A DNA stretch of 64,000 nucleotides from Streptomyces sp. NBC_01689 (GTDB taxonomy: Bacteria; Actinomycetota; Actinomycetes; Streptomycetales; Streptomycetaceae): contig NZ_CP109592.1 in the NCBI RefSeq assembly GCF_036250675.1, positions 372,001 through 436,000 of the forward strand, read 5' to 3'. Positions 49,146 to 57,753 of the stretch are shown here, in pieces. Within the stretch, counting starts at the first letter, position 1. Each line of letters starts with the position of its first letter. Position numbers and translations under genes: made by a program. Under the pieces are notes generated by a model. That model ran no database searches, was not told the DNA's origin, and saw only the letters and a program-made list of their open reading frames with translations.

Positions 49146-49570
49146 CTCACCGTGCATCCGCTGCTGCTGGACCCCATGGTCGTCGTCCTCCCCGACGACC
49201 ACCCCCTCGCGGCGCGAACCCCCTTGGATACCAACCCCCTTCACCTGGACGAACTCCGCGACGAGTCCTGGGTGACCATCCGCGCGGCGCGTCAGCAGTT
49301 CGACCAGGCAACCGCCGAGGCCGCGTTCACTCCCAGTATCAGGTTCCGGACGGCCTCCTACGACGTCGCCCAGGCCTTGGTCGGGACCGGCATCGGCGTG
49401 GCGCCGGTCTCCCGCCTGGCCCTGACCCGACGCCCGGGCACCACCCACCGCGAACTCGCGCGACCCTGGCTCCACCGCCAACTCCACGCGGTGACCCCGG
49501 CCGAGGCGTCCCTGATTCCCCTGACCGTGGTCTTCCTGACCCTTCTGCGCGGCATCGTCGAGACCACATC
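49146..49570 (+). pseudogene. C-terminal LysR regulator relic
   Basis: The frame encodes the C-terminal, inducer-binding part of a LysR-type regulator: LTVHPLLLDPMVVVLPDDHP, LDELRDESWVTIRAARQQFD, VAQALVGTGIGVAPVSRLAL and LHRQLHAVTPAEASLIPLTV. The N-terminal helix-turn-helix domain and linker, about 150 residues, are absent. The region just upstream belongs to a divergent gene. There is no start signal, so the fragment is probably not translated. Confidence 0.7.
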
Positions 49571-49688
49571 CACACACCGTGGCACGGTTCCTGTCAGACC
49601 GAGACGTGCGACCTGGTGGACGCGGTGGCGGGCGGCTCGTCGTCCAAGGGCTCCGCGGACCGCTGACCGAGGCGCTTCCGCGCTCCGG

Positions 49689-51050
49689 CTAGGCGAGGTC
49701 GTTGTCGTCGATCCAGTTCCCGTGGAAGCCGAAGGGCACACGATGGGGCAGGTGCACCCGCGCGACCGGAGCGGCGCCCAGGTCGGCCGCGTCGAGGACG
49801 ACCAGTTCGGCACGGCCGGCGTGGGCGTCGTGGACGACCGAGAGAATCCAGCCGTCGTCCTCGCACACGGCGTCCCGGCGCGGTACGAAGGCGGGCTCCA
49901 TCGTGACCCGTCCCGGACCGTAGTCATGGACGGTGGTGTCACCCGTGCGGGTGTCGACCTTGACCAGCGGGCCGGTGCCGAAGCCGTCGGTGGGGTCGCG
50001 CTCGACGTCGTCGGTGATCATCAGACCGTGGGCGCTGAACCCGGCGAACCATCCGTAGCGGTGCGCACGGCCGGTCAGCGCGGGATCGACGCGCGGGAAC
50101 TCGACGCGGTATTCGCTGATCACCTCCTCGTTGACGCTGCCCCGGTCGGTGTTGACGGTCCAGCGCACCAGCGTCGGCTCGGAATCGCTCGGCCCCCAGA
50201 CGTCCCTGACGAACATGCGGTCGTACCGGATGACGTCCATCGTCAGCGAACCGTCGGCGTTGTCGAAGGCGTTGAGGACGTGGAAGACGAAGCAGCGGGG
50301 CGCCTCGATCCAGCGCACCTGTGCCGCCGTCCCGTCGATCGGCAGGATCCCGATCCGCGCGGGGTGGCGGTCGTCCCAGGTGAGGGGCAGTCGGGTGAGG
50401 GGCCCGCCGCCCTGTGCGAGACGTCGGGCGGCGGCCAGGGTGACAGGGAGGTCGAGCACGACCACGCGGGATTCCGTGAGCGCCATGTCGTGGACCATCG
50501 GGCCGTCGTCGACGTCGATGTCACTGCTGTGCCTGGCCGCGCCGTCGGCTCCGAGCACCACGTAACGGAGCGAGCTGTGACGCGGGTTGTAGGTGATGGC
50601 GTGCAGGTCGCCGGTGACCGGGTCGACCTTCGGATGGGCGGTGAAGCCGCGGCTGAGAGCGCCGTCGCAGTCCCAGATCGCCATACGGTCGAGGTCCGGG
50701 CTGATCTCCACCGGCGGCCTGCCGGCCTCGATGAGGGTGAGGATGCGGCCGGCGTGGCTGAGGACGTTCGTGTTGGGCGCGCCCCGCTCGCTCTCGACGA
50801 ACCGGCTGCGGTACCACTCGGCCTTGCCTTCACGCAGCCGGATGCCGTGCACCATCCCGGCTCCGTTGAACCAGTGGTGGGTGGCCGGGTCGACATCGCC
50901 GCGGGGGTTCGGGCCGATCCGCAGGTAGCGGCCGTTGAGTTCGCGCGGCAGTTCACCGGTGACGGGCAGAGAGGACGTAGTCGTCTCCTCTTGGAGAGGA
51001 GCGTAGTTGCCCGCGACGAGGTACCGGTTGGTGAAAGTTTCACTGGTCAC
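49689..51050 (-). CDS. carotenoid oxygenase family protein
   Basis: This 453-residue protein belongs to the carotenoid cleavage oxygenases, iron(II) enzymes that split polyenes or related stilbenoids with O2. RELNGRYLRIGPNPRGDVDP, HWFNGAGMVHGIRLREGKAE, FTAHPKVDPVTGDLHAITYN, MVHDMALTESRVVVLDLPVT, CFVFHVLNAFDNADGS and FGFHGNWIDDND fit the family; the His in AHPKV, MVHDM, VFHVLN and FHGNW are the expected iron ligands. It starts at ATG 51050. It is divergent from a PadR regulator, which probably controls it. Confidence 0.88.
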   Translation of the reverse strand: MTSETFTNRYLVAGNYAPLQEETTTSSLPVTGELPRELNGRYLRIGPNPRGDVDPATHHWFNGAGMVHGIRLREGKAEWYRSRFVESERGAPNTNVLSHAGRILTLIEAGRPPVEISPDLDRMAIWDCDGALSRGFTAHPKVDPVTGDLHAITYNPRHSSLRYVVLGADGAARHSSDIDVDDGPMVHDMALTESRVVVLDLPVTLAAARRLAQGGGPLTRLPLTWDDRHPARIGILPIDGTAAQVRWIEAPRCFVFHVLNAFDNADGSLTMDVIRYDRMFVRDVWGPSDSEPTLVRWTVNTDRGSVNEEVISEYRVEFPRVDPALTGRAHRYGWFAGFSAHGLMITDDVERDPTDGFGTGPLVKVDTRTGDTTVHDYGPGRVTMEPAFVPRRDAVCEDDGWILSVVHDAHAGRAELVVLDAADLGAAPVARVHLPHRVPFGFHGNWIDDNDLA

Positions 51051-51093
51051 GTTGTCTCCCTTCGACCGACCATGACTACGGTACGGTCGGGAC

Positions 51094-51123
51094 GTTCCAA
51101 TCTGGAATATTGAGATTCAGAAC
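51094..51123. promoter_or_regulatory. likely PadR operator
   Basis: A 30-base imperfect inverted repeat (GTTCCAATCTGGAATA / TATTGAGATTCAGAAC) lies in the 93-base region between the divergent carotenoid oxygenase and PadR genes. The matching half-sites share GTTC, AATCT and AATA. The position 20-50 bases from both starts fits a shared operator. Confidence 0.55.
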
Positions 51124-51143
51124 ATCTGGACCAGGAGACAGCG

Positions 51144-51710
51144 ATGCCGACCACCCTTCCGATGAGCGCGTATGTCGTGCTCGGCCTGCTGGACCGGCAC
51201 CCCGGGGCGACTCCGTACCAACTCGACCAGCACATCCGCGGGAGCATCGGGTACTTCTGGTCCTTCCCCCGCTCGCAGCTCTACGAGGAGGCCGGGCGGC
51301 TGGTGCGGCACGGCCTGGTCGTGGAACACCAGGAGCGAGGCGGCCGCCGTCGCCGTACGTTGTCACTCACGGACGAAGGCCGACGAGAGCTACGGCAGTG
51401 GCTCACCACCCCTACGCAGGCGGTGACCGAGATCCATGACGAGGGTCTGCTGCGACTGTATTTCCAGTCCCCGGACTTCGCGGACGCCGAGAACGACGGC
51501 GACGCGGTGGGCCGCCTCGCCGCGGAGCAGATCCAGGCCCACGGGGCCCGGCTGGCGGAATACGAGGGGCTGGTGGCGTCCGGGCGGCTCGGGGCCGGAT
51601 CGCCGCAACGCGCCACCTTGGAGGTGGGGCTGCGGTTCGAGCAGATGATCATCGGCTTCTGGCGGGAGATCGCCGCTGCCTCCACGTACCCGTCGGAGCC
51701 GACGCGATGA
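51144..51710 (+). CDS. PadR family transcriptional regulator
   Basis: This 188-residue protein has the PadR winged helix: SAYVVLGLLDRHPGATPYQL, FWSFPRSQLYEEAGRLVRHG and RRRTLSLTDEGRRELRQWLT. The C-terminal dimerisation part has LRLYFQSPDFADAE and ARLAEYEGLVASGRLGAG. PadR proteins usually repress nearby genes and respond to phenolics, drugs or redox signals. It is divergent from a carotenoid oxygenase, with an inverted repeat between. It starts at ATG 51144 with AGGAG about 10 bases upstream. Confidence 0.88.
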   Translation: MPTTLPMSAYVVLGLLDRHPGATPYQLDQHIRGSIGYFWSFPRSQLYEEAGRLVRHGLVVEHQERGGRRRRTLSLTDEGRRELRQWLTTPTQAVTEIHDEGLLRLYFQSPDFADAENDGDAVGRLAAEQIQAHGARLAEYEGLVASGRLGAGSPQRATLEVGLRFEQMIIGFWREIAAASTYPSEPTR

Positions 51711-52288
51711 CGCGTGACCGCCACGTCCAGGAACCGCCGTCCACAGAGGACCGTCCGCACCGCCGCACCGCCCGGCGGGCTGGTTCGGCGCCCGCCTGAT
51801 ACCGCTGGCCCGAGGGACAGGAGCGCACCCGCACCCTCCTGGACAACTGCCCGCCGAGGGTGCTGTCCGCCCCGCCGCTGAGCCCGGCGCATCTGCGCGA
51901 TGAAGCCGACCGCCCGCGCCCCGGCACGCTGCCGTTCATCCACGTCCTGCCTACGGGCCGGAGCCGGCCCGTACGCGACACCGGCCTCGCCGCCTATGCG
52001 TCAGCTGGCACCGCCGTGATGGGCGAGGCCTGCCTCGCCCCGGAGGGCCGGGTGCCCGCCCCGCGGCTGTGCTGCGTCGTGAACGCGGCGATCTTGCCGG
52101 CCGGCCTGCAGCGCTCGATCGGAGCGGCTCACACACCGCGCACGGGAGCCGGAACGGCGGCAACACCGTGGCGCTGACGTCAGAGCGACTGCTCGATGGG
52201 CGGTGTCGACGTATCCCGCTACGGCCCCGCCCTCCCCCCGCGCAGCGCATCTCTGCCGTCGGCTTCGGATGCCTCCGGGATGGCATAT
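51711..52288. other. probably decayed stretch
   Basis: No intact gene was seen. A short frame of 30 codons overlaps the PadR stop as ATGA, ending at a TGA, and the same strand then reads LLDNCPPRVLSAPPLSPAHL and GRSRPVRDTGLAAYASAGTA in an open frame to about 52177. This looks like the relic of a gene that followed padR, but no family could be named. Confidence 0.4.
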
Positions 52289-52309
52289 AGTTGCGCGACA
52301 CATGCAACT
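52289..52309. promoter_or_regulatory. likely MarR operator overlapping a promoter
   Basis: The inverted repeat AGTTGC-N9-GCAACT lies 29 bases before the MarR start. A -10-like TATAGT (52286-52291) overlaps its left half. This layout fits autoregulation by the MarR protein. Confidence 0.5.
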
Positions 52310-52337
52310 GGTTGAGGACGTCACGAGAGGCACAGGC

Positions 52338-52895
52338 GTGGGCCATCCGCCCCCCGAGAGGGATCACAGCACGTCACCCGGGGAGTCCGAGGGCTCTGAG
52401 CCCATCCGGCAGCTTTCCGAGGGCGTCGACCGCCTGATGCGGATGTTCATCCGCACCCGCGCGCAGCTGCTGGACCGGGCTCGCGACGACATCGACTGGT
52501 CGGTCCAGATCTTGATGAGCGTGCTGGTGAAGCACGGACCCATGCGAGTCAAGAAGCTGGCGGAGTTGGTCGACTCCGACCCCTCCACCGTCAGCCGTCA
52601 CGTGGCACAACTCGTACGTGACGGCTTCCTCGAGAAGCGCTCCGACGCCGATGACGGCCGCGCATGCCAGCTGGTCGCCACCGACAAGGCGCGGCACTCC
52701 GTCGCCGACCGGACACGGTCGCGCGACGCGCACTTCGAGGAGATGCTCCACGCATGGGACAACCATGATCGCGAGAAGCTGGCCACACTGCTGGTGCGCT
52801 TCATCGACGACTTCGAAACGTACAAGACCGCGCTCGCGGCAAAGGACTGGAAGGGTTTCCGTCCGCCGGTGAGCCAGGAGGAGTCCACCGCATGA
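52338..52895 (+). CDS. MarR family transcriptional regulator
   Basis: This 185-residue protein has the MarR winged helix: SVQILMSVLVKHGPMRVKKL, AELVDSDPSTVSRHVAQLVR and DGFLEKRSDADDGRACQLVA. Helices on both sides form the dimer domain. It starts at GTG 52338; an ATG at 52302 is in frame but would lie inside the proposed operator. The stop overlaps the next gene as ATGA, so the regulator and the efflux pump are co-translated. Induction by a transported drug is likely. Confidence 0.88.
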   Translation: MGHPPPERDHSTSPGESEGSEPIRQLSEGVDRLMRMFIRTRAQLLDRARDDIDWSVQILMSVLVKHGPMRVKKLAELVDSDPSTVSRHVAQLVRDGFLEKRSDADDGRACQLVATDKARHSVADRTRSRDAHFEEMLHAWDNHDREKLATLLVRFIDDFETYKTALAAKDWKGFRPPVSQEESTA

Positions 52896-54562
52896 GTTCC
52901 ACCAGCGCCGCGTCCGCCGGGACCGGCCCCGCCGGTACGGGGGAAGCGCCGAGAACCGGCTACACCCACCAGCAGATCATGGTGATCCTGTCCGGACTGC
53001 TGCTCGGGATGTTCCTGGCGGCCCTCGACCAGACCGTCGTCTCGACGGCGATCTACAAGATCGGTGAGAGCCTCAACGGGCTGACCGCGCAGGCATGGGT
53101 GACCACCGCGTTCCTCATCACCTCGACGATCGCCACCCCGATGTACGGCAAGCTGTCCGACCAGTACGGACGCAAGCCCTTCTTCCTCTTCGCCATCGCG
53201 GTGTTCATCACCGGCTCGGCGCTCTGCACGCTCTCCACCTCGATGTACATGCTCGCCGCGTTCCGCGCCTTCCAGGGCATAGGCGCGGGCGGTCTGTTCT
53301 CCCTCGCCTTCGCGATCATCGGTGACATCATCCCGCCGCGTGAACGGGCGAAGTACCAGGGGTACTTCATGGCCGTCTTCGGCACGTCGAGCGTGCTCGG
53401 GCCGGTGGTGGGCGGCGCGCTGGCCGGCCAGAACACCCTCCTCGGCATCGACGGCTGGCGCTGGATCTTCCTCATCAACGTACCGATCGGCATCGTGGCG
53501 CTCATCGTGGTGGCCAAGGTCCTCCACCTGGAGCACAACCGGCGCGAGCACCGCATCGACTTCGCGGGCGCCGTCTCGCTCATGGTCGCCCTGGTGCCGC
53601 TGCTGATCGTCGCGGAGCAGGGCAGGACGTGGGGCTGGGGTTCCACCTCCTCCGTCGTCTGCTACGTCATCGGCGCGCTCGGCATCGTCAGCTTCCTGTT
53701 CGCCGAACGCCGGGCCGGAGACGACGCCCTGCTGCCGATGCGCCTCTTCCGCAACGGTGTGTTCGCCGTGGGCGCCGCCCAGTCGACGATCATCGGTATC
53801 GGCATGTTCGGCGGCATCACGCTGCTGCCGCTCTACCTGCAGCTCGTCAAGGGCAACTCCCCCACCAAGGCCGGGCTGCTGACCCTGCCCCTGGTGCTGG
53901 GCATCATGGCGCTCTCGGTCGTCGCGGGCCAGATCACCTCACGTACCGGCCGATACAAGATCTTCCCGATCATCGGCGGCGGCCTGCTCGTCATCGGCAT
54001 GCTCATGCTGTGGCGGCTGACGGCCGACAGCGGCCTCGTGTACACCGACCTCGCCATGTTCGTGGTCGGCGCCGGCCTCGGTCTGAACATGCAGACCATC
54101 GTGCTGGCCATGCAGAACGCCGTGCCCCCGCGCGACATCGGTGTCGCCACCTCGTCCACCACGTTCTTCCGGCAGATGGGCGGCACGGCGGGCGTCGCCG
54201 TGTTCTTGTCGATCGTCTACTCCGTGGTGGGCGACAAGATCAGCGAGGCCTTCGCCGACGCGCGCGGCACGGCCGCCTTCCAGGCCGCGGCCCAGGCCCA
54301 CCCCGACCAGGTCAAGACGCTCACATCCGCGTCCTCCGGTTCGGTGGGCACGCTGAACGACACGTCGTTCCTCAGCCACCTCGACCCGGTCCTCGCCCAC
54401 CCCTTCAAGGTCGGCTTCACGAACGCGGTCACGGTGGCGTTCCTGGTCGGCGCCGCGGTGCTGGTGTTCGCCTTCGTACTGGCCTTCTTCATCAAGGAGG
54501 TACCGCTGCGCACCACGGCGGCGGCATTCACCAAGGAGCCCGCCGAGACCGAAGCGAAGTAG
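52892..54562 (+). CDS. DHA2-family (EmrB/QacA) MFS drug efflux transporter
   Basis: This 556-residue protein is a 14-helix major facilitator of the DHA2 family, which exports drugs with proton exchange. The motif C region is visible in LDQTVVSTAIYKIGESLNGL, motif A in LSDQYGRKPFFLFAIAVFIT, and GPVVGGALAGQNTLLGIDGW and RWIFLINVPIGIVALIVVAK follow. A long periplasmic loop near residues 450-500 separates the last helices. It overlaps the MarR gene by 4 bases and ends before a strong hairpin. The substrate is unknown. Confidence 0.9.
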   Translation: MSSTSAASAGTGPAGTGEAPRTGYTHQQIMVILSGLLLGMFLAALDQTVVSTAIYKIGESLNGLTAQAWVTTAFLITSTIATPMYGKLSDQYGRKPFFLFAIAVFITGSALCTLSTSMYMLAAFRAFQGIGAGGLFSLAFAIIGDIIPPRERAKYQGYFMAVFGTSSVLGPVVGGALAGQNTLLGIDGWRWIFLINVPIGIVALIVVAKVLHLEHNRREHRIDFAGAVSLMVALVPLLIVAEQGRTWGWGSTSSVVCYVIGALGIVSFLFAERRAGDDALLPMRLFRNGVFAVGAAQSTIIGIGMFGGITLLPLYLQLVKGNSPTKAGLLTLPLVLGIMALSVVAGQITSRTGRYKIFPIIGGGLLVIGMLMLWRLTADSGLVYTDLAMFVVGAGLGLNMQTIVLAMQNAVPPRDIGVATSSTTFFRQMGGTAGVAVFLSIVYSVVGDKISEAFADARGTAAFQAAAQAHPDQVKTLTSASSGSVGTLNDTSFLSHLDPVLAHPFKVGFTNAVTVAFLVGAAVLVFAFVLAFFIKEVPLRTTAAAFTKEPAETEAK

Positions 54563-54611
54563 GAGGACCGAGGGGCCGAGAGGACGGAGAGGCCCCGGAC
54601 GGACCCGGACC

Positions 54612-54651
54612 CTGAACGCCGTGGGAAGCCATGCCTTCCCACGGCGTTCAG
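54612..54651 (+). terminator. 17-bp hairpin terminator after the MFS gene
   Basis: Arms CTGAACGCCGTGGGAAG (54612-54628) and CTTCCCACGGCGTTCAG (54635-54651) are perfect, with a 6-base loop and a short CGCTTTT tail, 50 bases past the stop codon. Confidence 0.85.
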
Positions 54652-54807
54652 CGCTTTTCCCTCGACGCCCGGTGCCGCCGGGAGGGCCGGACCTTGCTCG
54701 CCTTCGACTGGCAGCACATGTCGTTTCGCGTCGCACCTCAGAAGGTTGGGGGTCCTGGTCGACCTGCCTGGCCACTGAGCCCGTATCCCGACGGTGACTA
54801 CTTCATC

Positions 54808-54999
54808 TTCCTCGCGGAGGACTTTCGCTTCGGCAGCTTCGGCCACCGAGCTCCCTGTAGCAGATCAGGGTGGCGGCCAGGCCGAGGAAGGCGAGGAAGC
54901 GCGAGCCCCTTCCCTAACCGGGCGGCCGGCTCGCGGAGTTCATCAGGAACCAGACGCTTCGACAGATCAGGCCCCCCCCCCCGCAGGACCGGCATCATG
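54808..54999 (-). pseudogene. IS5-type transposase relic, internally deleted
   Basis: On the minus strand, one frame reads PDLSKRLVPDELREPAAR, which matches the start of IS5-type transposases (LSxRLVPDxLWELxAPLLP). Another frame then reads FLAFLGLAATLICYRELGG, which matches their C-terminal end (LxLAAALICYRRL). The N- and C-terminal ends are joined directly, so the central DDE region has been deleted. No inverted repeats were found. Confidence 0.55.
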
Positions 55000-55582
55000 C
55001 CTTGATCGGTGCGGCCGACCTGGCGGCCTGCTCGATCTTCGCGCAGTAGGCTGCACGGGCTTCCTCGTCGACCTGCTTCTCGTGTTCGGCGCGCATCCCG
55101 GTCCGGCCGTCGATGCCCTCGCGCAGGATGTCGGCGTGTCCGGCATGTCGGTTGGACTCGCCGAGGACATGGACCAGGATGGCGAACAGGTTCGTGTCGG
55201 CATATGGCTCCGGCCACCACGGCACGTGGCCCAGGGCGTCGAGGGGAAGCTCGTTGATCGTCGCGTCCGAGTGTTCCCATGTGCGCCGGTAGAACCCGAT
55301 GATCTGATCGCGGGTCTCGTCCTCAGTCGCCCACAGATCGCTGCCGTAGGAGTGGTCCTGCCACCTTGGCAGCGGTTCCGGGGTAGGGCGGTCGAAGACC
55401 TCGCCGAAGTACCTGGCCTCGACACTGGCCACGTGTTTGACCAGACCGAGGAGGTTGGTCCCGGTCACTGTCAACGGTCGGCGGGCGTCGTATTCGGACA
55501 GGCCGTCGAGTTTCCAGAGCAGTGCCTCGCGATCCCGCCGCAGTCTCCCGTGCAGGTTGTCCTTCGCGAATTCATCGATCAT
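54995..55582 (-). CDS. DinB/DUF664 family protein
   Basis: This 195-residue protein belongs to the DinB superfamily of four-helix-bundle metalloproteins; actinobacterial members include thiol transferases. It begins MIDEFAKDNLHGRLRRDREA and LLWKLDGLSEYDARRPLTVT. GTNLLGLVKHVASVEARYFG carries the first metal-binding His; LFAILVHVLGESNRHAGHAD carries the later His pair. The start is uncertain (55582 or 55600) as neither has a good ribosome binding site. Transposase scraps lie on both sides. Confidence 0.8.
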   Translation of the reverse strand: MIDEFAKDNLHGRLRRDREALLWKLDGLSEYDARRPLTVTGTNLLGLVKHVASVEARYFGEVFDRPTPEPLPRWQDHSYGSDLWATEDETRDQIIGFYRRTWEHSDATINELPLDALGHVPWWPEPYADTNLFAILVHVLGESNRHAGHADILREGIDGRTGMRAEHEKQVDEEARAAYCAKIEQAARSAAPIKA

Positions 55583-55609
55583 GCGGCATGAGCCTGCCAT
55601 GGGCCGCTC

Positions 55610-55716
55610 GTGGTCTCAAGATCCCGTACATGGTCCGCGACGACTGGCGGAGCCGAGGCCTGGCCCTGGCCGCCGCCCTGACCTGCTACAAGAAGCTCGC
55701 GCAACGTGCCACGTGA
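55610..55716 (+). pseudogene. transposase C-terminal relic
   Basis: A plus-strand frame ends with RGLALAAALTCYKKLAQRAT and a stop, which resembles the C-termini of IS5-type Streptomyces transposases (LAAALTCYKKL). Nothing upstream belongs to the same gene. With the relic at 54808-54999 it flanks the DinB gene; the two ends face in opposite directions. Confidence 0.4.
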
Positions 55717-55850
55717 GACAACCTCTGAGTCAGAACACTGCCGACACCTGACTTTAGTCGAAGGAGAGTGCCTGGGAAGTGGTCGTCATTGGACCATCCT
55801 CCGCGATTCGCCCCCTCCCGCGCGGCATCCCGACTTCGGTCGCGAAGCCC

Positions 55851-57176
55851 CTATTTCCCGATCCCTCCCAGGGATTTCCGCAACTCCCCGAACGCGGACC
55901 GGAGTTCCCTGCTGAACAGGTCAGGCACCTCCCAGGCCGCGAAGTGGCCGCCCCTGTCGACCTTGTTGTAGTAGAAGAGGTCGTGGTAGCTGCGCTCGGC
56001 CCAGCTCCGCGGTGCCTGGTAGATCTCGCCGGGGAACACCGTGATCGCGGCCGGGAGGGAGACCGACACGGCGTTGAAGTTGTTGGCGTTGTTCTCCCAG
56101 TAGAGACGCGAGGACGACACGGCGGTGTTCGTGACCCAGTAGAGCGTGATGTCGTCGAGCATCTCGTCCTTGGTGAGCACCCGTTCGGGGTGCCCGTCGC
56201 TGTAGGTCCACGCGGCGAACTTGTCGTACATCCAGGCGGCCAGTCCGACGGGCGAGTCCGTCAGTCCGTACCCTTCGGTCTGCGGACGGGTGACCATCAT
56301 GGCGGAGTATCCCGATCCCGTCTTGTAGAAGGTGGCGAGCTTCTCGTAGGCGGCCTTCTCGTCGGCGGTCAGGCCGGCTGGGACAGGGTCACCGCAGGCG
56401 AGCTTCTTCGCGATGTCGGCGGGGACCGTGGCCGGGAAGTTCACGTGGATGCCCAGAAGTCCCGCGGGCTTCTGGATCGCCATCTTGTCCGAGATCACGG
56501 CGCCCCAGTCGCCGCCCTGGGAGACGTAGTGCTCGTACCCGAGGCGCTCCATCAGCACGGCCCAGGCACGTGCGATCCGGTCCGGGTTCCAGCCGGTGGT
56601 GGTCGGCCTCTCGGAGAACCCGTACCCGGGCATGGACGGTATGACCAGGTGGAAGGCGTCCTCCGCGCGTCCCCCGTGTGCCGTGGGGTTGCTGAGCGGG
56701 TCGATCACCTTGAGGAATTCCAGGACGGACCCGGGCCAGCCGTGGGTCAGGATCAGGGGCAGCGCGTTCTCATGACGGGATCGGACGTGGATGAAGTGGA
56801 TGTCGAGTCCGTCGATCTCCGTCGTGAACTGCGGCAAGGAGTTGAGCTTGTCCTCGATCTTCCGCCAGTTGTAGCTCGTCCCCCAGTAGTGGGCGAGCTC
56901 TTTCATCGTCGCCAACTGAACGCCCTGGGACTGGTCCTTGACCGTCTCCCGGTCCGGCCACCGTGCCGCCATGATGCGTCGCCGCAACTCGGTGAGCTCC
57001 CGCTCCGGTATGTTCACGCGGAAGGGGCGGATGCTCGCTCTCTCTCCGGCCGCCACGGGTTTTCCGGAGTACCTGTTGGCGTAGAGGCCGAAAGCACCGG
57101 TGGCCACCGCGGTCATCGCGGCGGCCGAGGTGGAGAGGAACAGACGCCGGGACGGCAGCCGGAGATTTTCTGACAT
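55851..57176 (-). CDS. secreted epoxide hydrolase-like alpha/beta hydrolase
   Basis: This 441-residue protein has a twin-arginine-type signal (LPSRRLFLSTSAAAMTAVAT) and then an epoxide hydrolase N-terminal region (IRPFRVNIPERELTELRRRI, RWPDRETVKDQSQG). The alpha/beta hydrolase core has LILTHGWPGSVLEFLKVI with the oxyanion motif HGWPG and SQGGDWGAVISDKMA with the nucleophile Asp. Family members hydrolyse epoxides. It would be exported folded by the Tat system. AAGGAG lies 9 bases before the ATG at 57176. The substrate is unknown. Confidence 0.88.
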   Translation of the reverse strand: MSENLRLPSRRLFLSTSAAAMTAVATGAFGLYANRYSGKPVAAGERASIRPFRVNIPERELTELRRRIMAARWPDRETVKDQSQGVQLATMKELAHYWGTSYNWRKIEDKLNSLPQFTTEIDGLDIHFIHVRSRHENALPLILTHGWPGSVLEFLKVIDPLSNPTAHGGRAEDAFHLVIPSMPGYGFSERPTTTGWNPDRIARAWAVLMERLGYEHYVSQGGDWGAVISDKMAIQKPAGLLGIHVNFPATVPADIAKKLACGDPVPAGLTADEKAAYEKLATFYKTGSGYSAMMVTRPQTEGYGLTDSPVGLAAWMYDKFAAWTYSDGHPERVLTKDEMLDDITLYWVTNTAVSSSRLYWENNANNFNAVSVSLPAAITVFPGEIYQAPRSWAERSYHDLFYYNKVDRGGHFAAWEVPDLFSRELRSAFGELRKSLGGIGK

Positions 57177-57753
57177 GGTGGATCTCCTTGGGTGAATCCA
57201 TCGTTTCCGGGAGAGCACCCTCGAGAGCCGAATGTCTCATCAGCCGTGCGTCCCATGTGCGTCTCATCGGCCAGATGTCTCGTCGCGCCACCGGGAAATC
57301 CGGCACAGAATTCCTGCGGCTGACACGGCACACCCGGGAGCGACACTCCGTTCCTGCCGCCGGCACCGCTCTCCTGCGGTCGCGGCTGAATTCCCGCCGC
57401 CGGGCGACCCGCCCCCGGCCCGGAGACGGCGGCGACAAGCCGTCGACGCCGGCCACCGTAGTCAGCACTGCCGACACTCACCTAGCCGGCGTCATCACTG
57501 GACGTAACATTAGGTACCCCTCCGTGAGCGCGCAACTTGGGGACCGAAAGTGCGTGTGACCTGGCATTGCGGGGCAACCGGTCTCCGAGACAGGTCCTGA
57601 CGATCCAGAAAGGCGGCCCCCGACGATGCGGATGTTGCGGCCGGACAGACCCCATGCAGCCGGTTCGATCCCGAGCGGTCCGGTGACGGTGACGGCTCCC
57701 CGTGGCCGGGGCGCACAGGACGCGACCCGTCCGGGCCCGGGCCGGGTGTCGGC
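57177..57753. other. gene-free stretch between divergent genes
   Basis: No supportable gene was seen between the divergent epoxide hydrolase and PLD genes. Open frames lack start signals and family matches. Promoters for both genes must lie here, but no clear motif was recognised. Confidence 0.4.

Noticed and set aside
49059..51113. A very long plus-strand open frame of about 680 codons.
   Set aside because: Only its first part (49146-49570) resembles a protein (LysR); the rest mirrors the carotenoid oxygenase gene on the minus strand and is an effect of high GC at third positions.
54667..55005. The plus-strand frame around 54667-55005 as a separate small gene.
   Set aside because: It has no start signal and runs antisense to the IS5-like relic; the transposase motifs read on the minus strand explain the region better.
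55779..57173. A plus-strand open frame of 464 codons over the epoxide hydrolase.
   Set aside because: It is the mirror of the minus-strand hydrolase and has Val/Gly/Arg-rich translation without motifs.
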